From: Acidobacteriota bacterium
GTDB taxonomy: Bacteria; Acidobacteriota; UBA6911
Direction of reading: 5' to 3'
Assembly: GCA_016929335.1 (NCBI GenBank)
Contig: JAFGIY010000193.1
Coordinates: 1-64,000 of the forward strand
Length of the DNA stretch: 64,000 bases
The notes below the pieces were generated by a model. The model was not told the origin of the DNA, searched no databases, and saw only the letters and a program-made list of their open reading frames with translations. The position numbers and the translations under genes were made by a program. Numbering within the stretch: position 1 is the first letter of the stretch; the number at the start of each line of letters is the position of its first letter. Below are positions 34,574 to 43,077 of the stretch, piece after piece.

Positions 34574-36289
34574 TCAGTTCAGGCGGCCTTTCTGCATTTC
34601 TTCATCGGAGAGGTCGAAGACAGAATCATGGGGAGGCAGTGGAACTCTATACATATACTCCGGCAGCTTGTCCTGAGCCGGCGAGATACCGGATTTGACG
34701 TTGTATTCATACTCCAGGCGCGCGGTCTCGTGGCCTTGTTCCCAGAACTCTTCCACCGTCATCTTATCGCCGCAGATACCGTATGCAAACTTGGTAAAAA
34801 GCTCCGGTTTCTTGAACAGGTAGCTCCGGGAAAAGATGCAGAAGCCCATATTCTCCAGGCCGGCCATCTGCAGCTGGGTTTTGCGGGACAGATCGCCCTG
34901 GCCTTCGCAGGCCAGAGGCGGCATCGTGGCGCGGGCGCCGTACAGGTTGCCCGTGGTATGGTCGCCGCCCTGTGAGGTCATGGCGAAGGTAACACCGTTG
35001 CCCTTCAGCGCACGGGGATCGTAGCCCGGGAAGGCTTGGCCTTTTGACATGGGCAGATCGTTTATTCCGAACACCTCGCCTGTGGTCTTGACGCCGCTGC
35101 CGATCACGCGGCCAAGTGGCGTTGCAGCCTCAATTTCGTTCAGCAGCTTCATGAAGCTTTCCTCGTTGCCGAACTCGGCTATCCCTGCCTCCACAGCAAT
35201 GCCCAGAGCGGCGCCGGTCTCGATGGCGTCCAAACCCAGATCGTTAACCTTGTCGTTCAGGCGGGCGATGCTGTCCAAGCTGGCCAGGCAAAGGTTAGAG
35301 CCCAACAGGGACAAATTTTCATACTGGACGGTGGAGCAGATGGATTTTCCGTTTTCGTCAGGGAAAGTGGACATGCACTTGATCATGCATCCGTTCATGC
35401 AGGACTGGCCGGTCTTGCCCTCGCCGCCGCGAGCCTGGATGAGCTCGACCATTTTCTCGCCGCCGATTTCCTTGTGTTGGTCGAAAGCGCCCAGCGTGAA
35501 ATTGCGGGTGGGACATAATCCCAGCTCGTTGACAATTTTAAACATGCCCGTGGTGCCATAGAGCTGGTTGGTCTTCTTAATGGTAGGCATGGCGTCGATG
35601 AGCATCTTGTGATATTCCTTTGCAGCTTCGTCAAAAACAGCCTTGTCGAAGTATTTCATCTTCGAAGTAACGGCCGGAATAATCACAATAGCCTTGATCC
35701 GCTTGCTGCCCATGACCGCGCCCATGCCGCCACGGGCCGCGAAACGCATTTCTCCCTTGGGAGCCGCGCATACGACTCCGGCACCCTTCATCATATATTC
35801 ACCGGAGGGGCCGGTGCATATGATGCCGGCCTTCTCGCTGAATTTCTGGCGCAGTGTTTTGATAGTATTCCGCGCGCCCATGTGTAACAGCTCGTTCATG
35901 ACCTCGAGCTTTATGCTCTCCTCAGAAATCACGAGGACATAGGTGTTTTTGTCGCCGGCCGCAGGCAGCTTTTCGAAGATGATGGCGCGGATGCCGTGTC
36001 TCGCCATGTCGTTGGCGGCTGTGCCGCCGGAACTGGCTTCCTTAATGCCGTTGGTGAGCGGGCTCTTGCCGCCAACGGAAAGCCTGCCCGAGCTGGAAAC
36101 CATGGTGCCGCCCAGCAGACCTGTACAGATGATGAGCTTGTTCTTGATGCCAAGAGGTTCGCAGGTCGGGTCGACCTCGTCGGTCATAAAACGGGCGATA
36201 AAGCCCCGGGAGCCGTAACTGTTATATTTTCCGGCCTCCTCCTGGGTGATCTCTTTGGTCTCCATGTTTACTCTGACTATCGTTGCCAT
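34574..36289 (-). CDS. Aldehyde:ferredoxin oxidoreductase family tungsten enzyme
   Basis: A 571-residue AOR-family enzyme. The N-terminal domain shows GSRGFIARF and SGRLSVGGKSPLTNGIKEASSGG; the cofactor domain shows AARGGMGAVMGSKRIKA. The [4Fe-4S] ligands are C297, C301 and C305 (CMNGCMIKC, a CX3CX3C variant of the usual CXXCXXXC) with C484 as the distal ligand. It binds a tungsten bis-pyranopterin and oxidises an aldehyde or reduces an acid with ferredoxin. Length is slightly short compared with ~600-residue archaeal AORs. It shares an operon with the MoaD-like protein and maturase. A ferredoxin gene lies 5 kb away. The physiological substrate is unknown. Confidence 0.93.
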   Translation of the reverse strand: MATIVRVNMETKEITQEEAGKYNSYGSRGFIARFMTDEVDPTCEPLGIKNKLIICTGLLGGTMVSSSGRLSVGGKSPLTNGIKEASSGGTAANDMARHGIRAIIFEKLPAAGDKNTYVLVISEESIKLEVMNELLHMGARNTIKTLRQKFSEKAGIICTGPSGEYMMKGAGVVCAAPKGEMRFAARGGMGAVMGSKRIKAIVIIPAVTSKMKYFDKAVFDEAAKEYHKMLIDAMPTIKKTNQLYGTTGMFKIVNELGLCPTRNFTLGAFDQHKEIGGEKMVELIQARGGEGKTGQSCMNGCMIKCMSTFPDENGKSICSTVQYENLSLLGSNLCLASLDSIARLNDKVNDLGLDAIETGAALGIAVEAGIAEFGNEESFMKLLNEIEAATPLGRVIGSGVKTTGEVFGINDLPMSKGQAFPGYDPRALKGNGVTFAMTSQGGDHTTGNLYGARATMPPLACEGQGDLSRKTQLQMAGLENMGFCIFSRSYLFKKPELFTKFAYGICGDKMTVEEFWEQGHETARLEYEYNVKSGISPAQDKLPEYMYRVPLPPHDSVFDLSDEEMQKGRLN

Positions 36290-36730
36290 ACACCTATTTC
36301 TCCTACCAAAATAATTCCGGCTTTACTGACAAGCATTACGAACAGATATGCCATTTACTTAAATTCTTAATTACCGTCCATTCGTCACGTTTCCGTATAC
36401 AGGACAATCCGGCCTGCGCCCGGTGCATAGCGGAGACAGGGTCCACTCAGAGCCATCGAACAACAGCAGTTTGCCGGAAGCAGCGTTCGTTGCTGTCCGT
36501 CATGGCTTTCCGCTCTTCCATCATCCCGGAAAGCACTCCGCGAAAGTGAATGCTTCGTTGCGCAATTCTCGGCGGCTAAGGCATCGAAATAGCGCCGATT
36601 ATGATAACTTTCGATCCACATCACGCAAGAAATACTTTCTCCCATTGGAAATGTATTCCGCATTTATATTAATGTAAAATATAAGTTGCCTATGTAGTTA
36701 TAGCCAATATCTATGATAGGGAGTGAAGCG
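36290..36730. other. Divergent regulatory region between AOR operon and LysR gene
   Basis: 441 bp with no supportable gene. Near the LysR start (36690-36718) there is an AT-rich stretch with ATAG-N7-CTAT dyad symmetry (TATAGCCAATATCTATG), suitable for LysR binding. This region probably holds the promoters for both the minus-strand AOR genes and the plus-strand regulator. Confidence 0.5.
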
Positions 36731-37618
36731 TTGGAACTTCGTCAAATGGAATATTTTCAAAGAGCAGGGCGAATGAGGAGCATCACCAAGGCTGCCGCTG
36801 AACTGCATGTCTCTCAACCTTCTGTTACGATTGCGATTCGGAAACTCGAAGAGGAGCTCGGTGTGCCTCTCTTTGATCGGAGCCTGAAAAAGCAGATTTC
36901 GCTAACGCCCGAAGGTCAGGCATGTCTGAAGCGAACGGATGACATTCTTGCACGCATAAGGGATCTCATCTCAGAGATGAATGATTACCGCCTCGCGGAG
37001 AAGGGAATCATCAAGATCGGCATCACGCCGGTTATCGGCGCCTATTTCTTTCCTGCGGCTCTTGCCCGGTTCCAAAAGGCTCACCCGCGCGTCAAGGTGA
37101 CTGTTTTTGAGGAGGGATCGCTATCCCTCAGGAAAAGGCTTGCACGCGGAGAGCTTGATCTCACGATGATGATTATCTCCAAGACATCATCACACCTCGA
37201 AACCGTACCTGTAGCCAAAGGACAGCTGCTCGCCTGTTTCTCACGCCACAACCCTTTAAACAGACTTGAAAAAATACCCTTTGCCAAGCTTCGGGATCAA
37301 TCCTTCATTTTGTTTCGCGAAGATACATACAGCCGGAAAATGATTCTGGATGAGTGTGCCCGAAACAAATTCACTCCTCGTATTGTATTTTCCTCGAGCC
37401 AGATCGAGACCGTAATGGGGATGGTCGGGCATGGAGTCGGAATATCCTTTTTGCTCGATACGATCGTCACGAAATATCCCGACGTTGTCGGAAGGCCTTT
37501 GTCCAAACCGCTATTGCTCGAGGCAGGATTAGCCTGGAGCAAGGATAGGTATCTGTCGAAAGCAGCCACACTGCTCATGCATTCGTTTTTGGAAGCGCCC
37601 GAGGAGATTGAAGCCTGA
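36731..37618 (+). CDS. LysR-family transcriptional regulator (AOR side)
   Basis: A 295-residue LTTR: LRQMEYFQRAGRMRSITKAAAELHVSQPSVTIAIRKLEEELGVPLFDR is the winged helix, followed by the periplasmic-binding-like effector domain (GIIKIGITPVIGAYFFPAAL, ARGELDLTMMI, GVGISFLLD). The start is put at TTG 36731, 7 nt after AGGGAG, giving the typical M-E-L-R-Q-M-E start; ATG 36713 overlaps that ribosome-binding site. It is divergent from the AOR gene, so it likely controls that operon in response to its pathway substrate. Confidence 0.9.
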   Translation: MELRQMEYFQRAGRMRSITKAAAELHVSQPSVTIAIRKLEEELGVPLFDRSLKKQISLTPEGQACLKRTDDILARIRDLISEMNDYRLAEKGIIKIGITPVIGAYFFPAALARFQKAHPRVKVTVFEEGSLSLRKRLARGELDLTMMIISKTSSHLETVPVAKGQLLACFSRHNPLNRLEKIPFAKLRDQSFILFREDTYSRKMILDECARNKFTPRIVFSSSQIETVMGMVGHGVGISFLLDTIVTKYPDVVGRPLSKPLLLEAGLAWSKDRYLSKAATLLMHSFLEAPEEIEA

Positions 37619-37623
37619 CCGCT

Positions 37624-38535
37624 TCAGCAATACATGCTATGGCCCAGTTCTTTGTAGATCCGAGGAAGGAAGTCTCCTAAGCGTGTGAACTCCTTGACAT
37701 TGTGGCGAGCCAAGCCTTGAACAGACGCGACCGGCACTGATACTCCCGGGGGGAGGCACAATTTGGGCTTGCCCTCCTCAGTAAAGCGGTAACCCATCCA
37801 AAAGCGCGTGCGATGTATAAGACCGCCGGGAGCGTTGTAGAATACATGGCACATAATGGAGGGCGCAGCAATAGAACTGTCCTCTTTGTCAACCGCGACC
37901 GCCCAACCCTCTCCTCCGGCAAAGGCTGTAATAACCTTATTAAAGCGCTCCATGTCGAAGCCCATGTCTGCCGGCGAACGGAAGCGGATGTCGACATTCT
38001 CCATGCCGCAGTCGCAGTTTTCCGTCACATAGTGCGTAACACCCCAGTTCTTCTCCCGGTTGGGGATGCCGGGATCCAGGATGCGAGCCCGGTCGGTGGC
38101 GCTGAGCATGATGCCGGCGTGCTGAGGCGGGTACCAGATGCGGTAGCGCAAGTCTTCAAGCGGGTGCCAGGCAAACCACCAGTCGATCATATCGGCAGTC
38201 ACCCCGGGGTAAAAAATCTTGTTCGCAATGAAACCGGCCCCATTCGTCAGATTACACCAACCGATCTCCACTTCTTCGGTTTCCAGCCTCTTCACGTCCA
38301 GCAGCCGATTGATTTCTTCAGGACCGAAGGCCCGGGCAGGATCAATGGGCTGGTCCATCCCGGCATAGTGGGCGGGATCGTAAGGCTTTATCTTCTCGTA
38401 GTAATACTTGGCGAAAGGACGAGCCTCTTCTTCGGGCGTGAGCGGGGGAAGCGTAGCCTTGACCTTGCTGTCGATCCGGTTCTGAGCATAAGTCTTCTGG
38501 GCTTTCCATTCAGGCTTGGTTTTGTCTTCAGTCAT
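37624..38535 (-). CDS. DAPG-hydrolase-like (PhlG-type) protein
   Basis: A 303-residue protein resembling 2,4-diacetylphloroglucinol hydrolases: GVTADMIDWWFAWHPL, RYRIWYPPQHAGI, ENCDCGMENVDIRF, IMCHVFYNAPGG, and a C-terminal ARHNVKEFTRLGDFLPRIYKEL. The PxxH and HxxxE residues correspond to likely zinc ligands of the family. PhlG breaks a ring-acyl C-C bond. No signal peptide is present. It converges on the LysR gene by 6 bp. A second, related domain is fused to the FAD dehydrogenase at 39174. The true substrate need not be DAPG. Confidence 0.78.
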   Translation of the reverse strand: MTEDKTKPEWKAQKTYAQNRIDSKVKATLPPLTPEEEARPFAKYYYEKIKPYDPAHYAGMDQPIDPARAFGPEEINRLLDVKRLETEEVEIGWCNLTNGAGFIANKIFYPGVTADMIDWWFAWHPLEDLRYRIWYPPQHAGIMLSATDRARILDPGIPNREKNWGVTHYVTENCDCGMENVDIRFRSPADMGFDMERFNKVITAFAGGEGWAVAVDKEDSSIAAPSIMCHVFYNAPGGLIHRTRFWMGYRFTEEGKPKLCLPPGVSVPVASVQGLARHNVKEFTRLGDFLPRIYKELGHSMYC

Positions 38536-38688
38536 CGCGATTCCCTTGCTTTTGAGTTCCCAGTTCAGAGTTGCCGGTTCCCGGATTTCACTATGGCAAG
38601 CGCCTCGAAATGAAGATGTCTTTATTCTTCTTCCAGCTCCCGGCTTGTTTGCCGGTTTTTTGACTGTACACCTCTTCTCGGAAACGGA

Positions 38689-39069
38689 TTACTTTGCTCT
38701 TGATGCAACAAACTCCTCGGTCCCATAGCTGCCGACTGCTCGGGAACCGCGGATCTCATCTCCGGAAATCTTGCCTTTATATTCGCATCTGAGTTCCTGA
38801 CCTTGCATCTGCAGCGTTTCGACAAACGAAATTTCATCACCCTTCACGGTGCCTTCCGTCAGGGCGGATTCGCTGGACTCGCTTCCCATGGACATCACCG
38901 CTTTCCCTGTGAGCTTTTCTCCTTCCACCTTAAGATCGAAGGTGTAGTTCATGTCTCCAATCGGAGTCTTGATAGTAGTTGTCCATTTGCCGGATATATC
39001 GGCGGCAAGAGCCGGAACCAGGCAGAGCAGTACAACGGACACAGCAAGCAGAATCCTTTTGCATCGCAT
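38689..39069 (-). CDS. Small exported lipocalin-like protein
   Basis: A 126-residue protein with a signal peptide (ILLAVSVVLLCLVPALA) and a mature all-beta pattern: ISGKWTTTIKTPIGDMNYTFDLKVEGEKLTGKA, GDEISF, GDEIRGSR. It is similar to small exported beta proteins common in Acidobacteriota, function unknown. ATG 39069 follows GGAG by 8 nt. It lies between the stand-alone DAPG-hydrolase-like gene and the FAD-fusion gene on the same strand, so it may bind a small hydrophobic substrate (speculative). Confidence 0.75.
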   Translation of the reverse strand: MRCKRILLAVSVVLLCLVPALAADISGKWTTTIKTPIGDMNYTFDLKVEGEKLTGKAVMSMGSESSESALTEGTVKGDEISFVETLQMQGQELRCEYKGKISGDEIRGSRAVGSYGTEEFVASRAK

Positions 39070-39122
39070 CACGTATTCTCCTTTTAGTTAAAAAGAATCA
39101 AATATCACTTTTCGTATAACCT

Positions 39123-39170
39123 TTGGAGTGTGCAAGCTTGCTGCCGCACTCCAAGGCGCCCTGCGGGCGC
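39123..39170. repeat. Compound extragenic palindrome
   Basis: Two adjacent hairpins: TTGGAGTG...CACTCCAA (39123-39154, inner GCAAGC/GCTTGC symmetry) and GCGCCC-TGC-GGGCGC (39156-39170). They lie immediately downstream of the FAD-dehydrogenase fusion stop (39174). This form of GC-rich palindrome is repeated in many soil-bacterial genomes. It might limit read-through or protect the transcript end. Confidence 0.7.
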
Positions 39171-39173
39171 ACT

Positions 39174-41420
39174 TCAACTGCGCTTTCCTGTTTTTGCGAA
39201 TGAGCATTGCCTGTTGATTGTTGGGTCTTTGACGACCTGCCACAATCTGTAAAGATCGGGCAGGAATTTTGGGAACGTCGATACTTCCGCCCGGTCATGT
39301 GTTTTCCAAATTTCAGGCAGGGCGGGAGGAACGGGACCGAGGAAACGCATTGTGGATCGCATTCTGGTCCCGCAAGGGCTCTTCTCCCATTCATGGAGAA
39401 TCATGGCGCCCACGTTTCCCTCGGGATCAATTCCCGATGCAACAATTGCATGTTCGTAGCTGCGCGGGATGGGACAGTTGTCGGGATCATCCCATCGAAT
39501 CCGGATCTTCATCGGCGGCATTGGTCCCATCCTTTCCTCCGCTATCTGGATTGCGCCCAGATAGCCGCCCACAGGCGGCGGCACTTCCCATACGAATGAC
39601 TTGTGGTCGTTCGGTTCCCACAGAGGGTATCCCTTTTCCATATTGACCCACCACCAGTCGATCATTTCGGGCGTTACACCCACAAGCTCGTCGTGATCAA
39701 CGACTGCATCAGGTACAGCTGTAGTCATGCCGGGTTTGAGTTTGAAGCGCTCAATGGGAATAGCTTCCGTTTTAACGACCATTTTGTCCTCCACTTTTTT
39801 AACAATGACCCACTTGAGCCAGTTTTCATCATCCTGCTGGGGGTAATCCTCCCGATAATGCCAGCCTCTGCTTTCAGTACGCGCCAGAGCGGCTTTGAAT
39901 TCAATCTCGGCGCACAGCGCAATGCAGCGTGCTTCATGACACCTGCCCAGTTCGTGTGGATCCTTTGCGCTAAGCTCAGGCAGCCTGACCTGAACGGCTG
40001 CTATTTTAGTCAGGGCTTCTTCAAGCCTTTCCCGGTTTCTTCGCATGCTGTACTTCACCGGAATCACTGCTTCCTGAATGCTCCGTATGGCAGCGGATGC
40101 CTGGTAGCCGGTTTCCCGGTTCAATGGAGCATAGATGGATTCTTTCAGGCGTGCCAGGTCAGTCGAATTTGCAGAAGGAAGAGTTGTCTCTGCTATGTAA
40201 CGTGACACCGAAGGGCCGGCCATCAATGCACTGAGCAGGGCGTTCATTAATCCGGAGCCTCTGAGCCTCCCGGGCGGAGCCTCGGTCGCACCTGCCCATG
40301 CCGAGCCGGCATAGCTCGTATCGCCGATTGCCCAAAGACCCGGAATCGTTGTTTCCATATCATGATCGACTTTTACAGGGGAAAGCTCTCCGGTAAAACC
40401 AAGAGAGGCTTCTATCCTTTTTGAAGGCGGCGGACCATACTGCTGCGCTTTGGCAAATTCGCGCTCAAACAAGGCATTTAAATGGGGCCGGTCCCATTTG
40501 AATATTCCTCCATTCCCCATTGAGCTCGCATACTCGGCCATGTCGATGTAAACAGGTCCACGCCCTTCAATAACTTCTTTTTCCATTCCGAGGATGATGG
40601 AAATGGGGATATCCGGCTGGGGGCCTTGCATGTATCTGGAGCTTATGTGTTCGCCTTGTGCGTTGTAGAGATTATTGAAACCGAAAACGACCGGGATGCC
40701 CGTGGCTTTATTGATGACATCATAAAAATTGCCGAACTCCGCATTCCGCATTTCGGCCCCGGCATTATAGGCAGCCGCAATGCCGTCCCCGGTGGCATTG
40801 GCCCACATCCGCATGACGCCGAAATCGCAATCGCCATTTGCAAGAATGGTTGCTTTCGCATTGAAGACCGCCGGGCGGCCATTAAGAAGATTGAATCCGA
40901 CGGCGCCGGTAACACGCTCATCCTGTTTCATCAGCTCGATCACGTGTGTTTTATCCACAAGTTTCACACCGAGCTTTGCAGCCTTTGTCCGCAGCGGCTG
41001 CATCATGTCCAGGTCCACAGCGGCCAGAGACCAGCCGAGCGGGAGGCGGCTGACGTCCGGTTCTCCGGAAGGAGTCTTCAGGACCTTGACGCCCCAGTCC
41101 GCCAGTTTCATCACCGCTCCGTAGGATTCTTGGGCCATCGAACGCAGCAGATCCTGGTCGTTCAGATAAATGCCGATATTTTTCACATGAAAATCGACAA
41201 AGGCTTCGAGGTTGTCTTCAGGCGTGAGAAGCCACAGCACTCCGGCCCCTTTGTTTGCTTTTCCGCCCCAGCCGATCGTCTGCTTGTCCACGAGCAGCAC
41301 GCTTGCGTCCGGAGACAGCTCTTTGATTCTGATTGCGGCGGCGAGCCCTCCAAAGCCGCCACCGATAATAAGGACATCGGCATTCAAAGCAGTCTCTGGA
41401 TCTTTCGCTGTTTCGGCCAT
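39174..41420 (-). CDS. FAD-dependent dehydrogenase fused to a DAPG-hydrolase-like domain
   Basis: A 748-residue fusion. Residues ~1-500 are an AprA/FrdA-like flavoprotein: VLIIGGGFGGLAAAIRIKEL (FAD), GWGGKANKGAGVLWLL, and the C-terminal helical part (GLWAIGDTSYAGSAWAGATEAPPGRLRGSGLMNALL). Residues ~570-740 form a DAPG-hydrolase-like domain: GVTPEMIDWWWVNMEKGYPLWEPNDHKSFVWEVP, SYEHAIVASG, and KTHDRAEVSTFPKFLPDLYRL with the same PxxH and HxxxE residues as the protein at 37624. AGGAG precedes ATG 41420. The ferredoxin gene ends 35 bp upstream, so it is the probable electron partner. The fusion suggests a reaction that couples ring or side-chain redox chemistry to C-C cleavage. Not a family I know as characterised. 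Confidence 0.82.
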   Translation of the reverse strand: MAETAKDPETALNADVLIIGGGFGGLAAAIRIKELSPDASVLLVDKQTIGWGGKANKGAGVLWLLTPEDNLEAFVDFHVKNIGIYLNDQDLLRSMAQESYGAVMKLADWGVKVLKTPSGEPDVSRLPLGWSLAAVDLDMMQPLRTKAAKLGVKLVDKTHVIELMKQDERVTGAVGFNLLNGRPAVFNAKATILANGDCDFGVMRMWANATGDGIAAAYNAGAEMRNAEFGNFYDVINKATGIPVVFGFNNLYNAQGEHISSRYMQGPQPDIPISIILGMEKEVIEGRGPVYIDMAEYASSMGNGGIFKWDRPHLNALFEREFAKAQQYGPPPSKRIEASLGFTGELSPVKVDHDMETTIPGLWAIGDTSYAGSAWAGATEAPPGRLRGSGLMNALLSALMAGPSVSRYIAETTLPSANSTDLARLKESIYAPLNRETGYQASAAIRSIQEAVIPVKYSMRRNRERLEEALTKIAAVQVRLPELSAKDPHELGRCHEARCIALCAEIEFKAALARTESRGWHYREDYPQQDDENWLKWVIVKKVEDKMVVKTEAIPIERFKLKPGMTTAVPDAVVDHDELVGVTPEMIDWWWVNMEKGYPLWEPNDHKSFVWEVPPPVGGYLGAIQIAEERMGPMPPMKIRIRWDDPDNCPIPRSYEHAIVASGIDPEGNVGAMILHEWEKSPCGTRMRSTMRFLGPVPPALPEIWKTHDRAEVSTFPKFLPDLYRLWQVVKDPTINRQCSFAKTGKRS

Positions 41421-41455
41421 GCTCTGCTCCTTTAATATTCCCCGGCAGGGATAAT

Positions 41456-41677
41456 TCAGTACGGGCTGACCTGCCGTCCATGCATGTGCGGTATGACCTT
41501 GATGCATTGAACAGGACAGTTGATCTCGCAGGTGAAGCACCAGACGCAGTCCTGCTTATAGGCGATCATCGGCTTCTCTTCCGTATCATCCCATCGCAGC
41601 ACATCCACAAAACATGCCTCGATGCAGGTTTTACAGCCGGTGCATTCTTCAAGATTGATTTCAATGTCGGCACTCAC
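41456..41677 (-). CDS. 2x[4Fe-4S] ferredoxin
   Basis: A ~73-residue ferredoxin with two clusters: CTGCKTCIEAC and CVWCFTCEINC, each CXXCXXCXXXC. The usual proline after the fourth cysteine is absent in the first motif (CFVDVL) and present in neither cluster end as CP except CPVQC following. The start is put at GTG 41677 with GGAGG four nt upstream; an ATG at 41725 would add 16 residues without a signal. It precedes the FAD fusion gene on the same strand, resembling the AprB-like partner of AprA-type flavoproteins. Confidence 0.85.
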   Translation of the reverse strand: MSADIEINLEECTGCKTCIEACFVDVLRWDDTEEKPMIAYKQDCVWCFTCEINCPVQCIKVIPHMHGRQVSPY

Positions 41678-41823
41678 ACCGCCTCCACACTCAAGTGATT
41701 TCGTAGTCCGTAATCGCCGAAGCACCCGATAAATCCATTCTTGGAAAGTACAGGGGGTTTTGCTATTTGTAAAATGAATCTTTTATATATATCCTGATTT
41801 AAATATTTAATGGATGAGCAACG

Positions 41824-42795
41824 ATGGATTTTCGCAATTTTGATGTTGGCCTGCTTATAGCGCTGGATGCACTGCTCTCAGAGAAGAGTGTGACGCGTGC
41901 CGGCGAGCGGCTCCATCTGAGCCAACCGGCCACCAGCATCATTCTTGCACGTCTGCGACGCTACTTCGGCAACGATTTGCTGGTGTCTACGGGACGCAGG
42001 ATGGTGTTGACCCCTCTGGCCGAAAGCCTTGTACAGCCGGTACGCAATTGTTTGCTGCAGATCCAGCACACAGTCGCTTCCAAGGCGGAATTTAACCCCT
42101 CTATCTCCAACCGGAGATTTTGCCTGGCGGTCTCCGACTATGTGACGGCCGTCCTGATATCACAGGCCCTTCAGGAAATTGCACGACAGGCTCCGGGCAT
42201 CACATTTGAGTTGGCTCGATTGGATGAGACCATCGAACAGAGACTGGAAAAAGGCGAAATCGATTTTGTTATCCGGCCTATGGTTCACGCGTTGTCAATG
42301 CACCCGAAGGAACCGCTTTTTGAGGATAATCACACATGTGTGGTGTGGAGCAAAAATTCGCTGATCGGGAAGAGCCTCAGCCGGAAACAGTTTCTGAGTC
42401 TGGGTCACGTCTCGGTCCATTTTGGACACGCTTCGGCAATCTTTGAGGATTGGTTTTCAACGCGCTATGGAGAGATAAGAAAAATTGAGGTTGTTGCACA
42501 GGATTTCGAAGTTGCATGCCGCCTTGTCGTGGGGACAAACAGAATTGCTACGGTTATGAGCCGGATGGCAAGGTTGTGTGCAGAGCATCTCCCGATTAGA
42601 TTAATCCCTCCTCCATTTGCCATCCCAACGGTTACACATTGTCTGCAATGGCATCGTTATCAGGACCAGGATCCCGGAAGTATCTGGCTGCGAGCACTGT
42701 TAAAGCAGGTTGCGTCCAAGCTCATTCGCGTCGGTCACTCAAAGAAAGCTCCTGGTCCTCAAAATAGGGCAGCGATTATTTTGAAGGATTCTTAA
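41824..42795 (+). CDS. LysR-family transcriptional regulator (NodD/PcaQ-like)
   Basis: A 323-residue LTTR starting FRNFDVGLLIALDALLSEKSVTRAGERLHLSQPATSIILARLRRYFGNDLLV, a form seen in NodD-type regulators that sense aromatic ligands. The effector domain follows (FCLAVSDYVTAVLI, FELARLDETIEQRL). It is divergent from the ferredoxin/FAD-fusion operon with an AT-rich 146-bp gap, so it probably controls it. Thus each flank of the catabolic island has its own LysR gene. Confidence 0.9.
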   Translation: MDFRNFDVGLLIALDALLSEKSVTRAGERLHLSQPATSIILARLRRYFGNDLLVSTGRRMVLTPLAESLVQPVRNCLLQIQHTVASKAEFNPSISNRRFCLAVSDYVTAVLISQALQEIARQAPGITFELARLDETIEQRLEKGEIDFVIRPMVHALSMHPKEPLFEDNHTCVVWSKNSLIGKSLSRKQFLSLGHVSVHFGHASAIFEDWFSTRYGEIRKIEVVAQDFEVACRLVVGTNRIATVMSRMARLCAEHLPIRLIPPPFAIPTVTHCLQWHRYQDQDPGSIWLRALLKQVASKLIRVGHSKKAPGPQNRAAIILKDS

Positions 42796-43077
42796 GGAAA
42801 CTGCTCTGCCAATACCAATCCGAGCTTAGGGCCAATCAGGCCGCACGCACATGATATATGGAGTCAAGCGGCTCTTCGCTGCAACATCTTTGGCGTTGAA
42901 TCCGGTGTTGAGGTTGATCAATTGCGGTGCCTATTCCTATGCATTCCTGCTTGAAGCCAGTCCAAGGATATACACAGTGTTATCCCGGCAGCGCTCCAGG
43001 CAAGTTGATTCAAATAGAAAGTTCGGAAAGAGTTTTCGGCAGCAATGAGACGATGCTTGTGTCGCAGATTATCGCTC

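Noticed and set aside
37813..38613. 266-residue frame opposite the DAPG-hydrolase-like gene
   Set aside because: Shadow of the opposite-strand gene.
40626..41435. 269-residue frame opposite the FAD dehydrogenase
   Set aside because: Antisense to clear FAD-binding motifs; no independent support.
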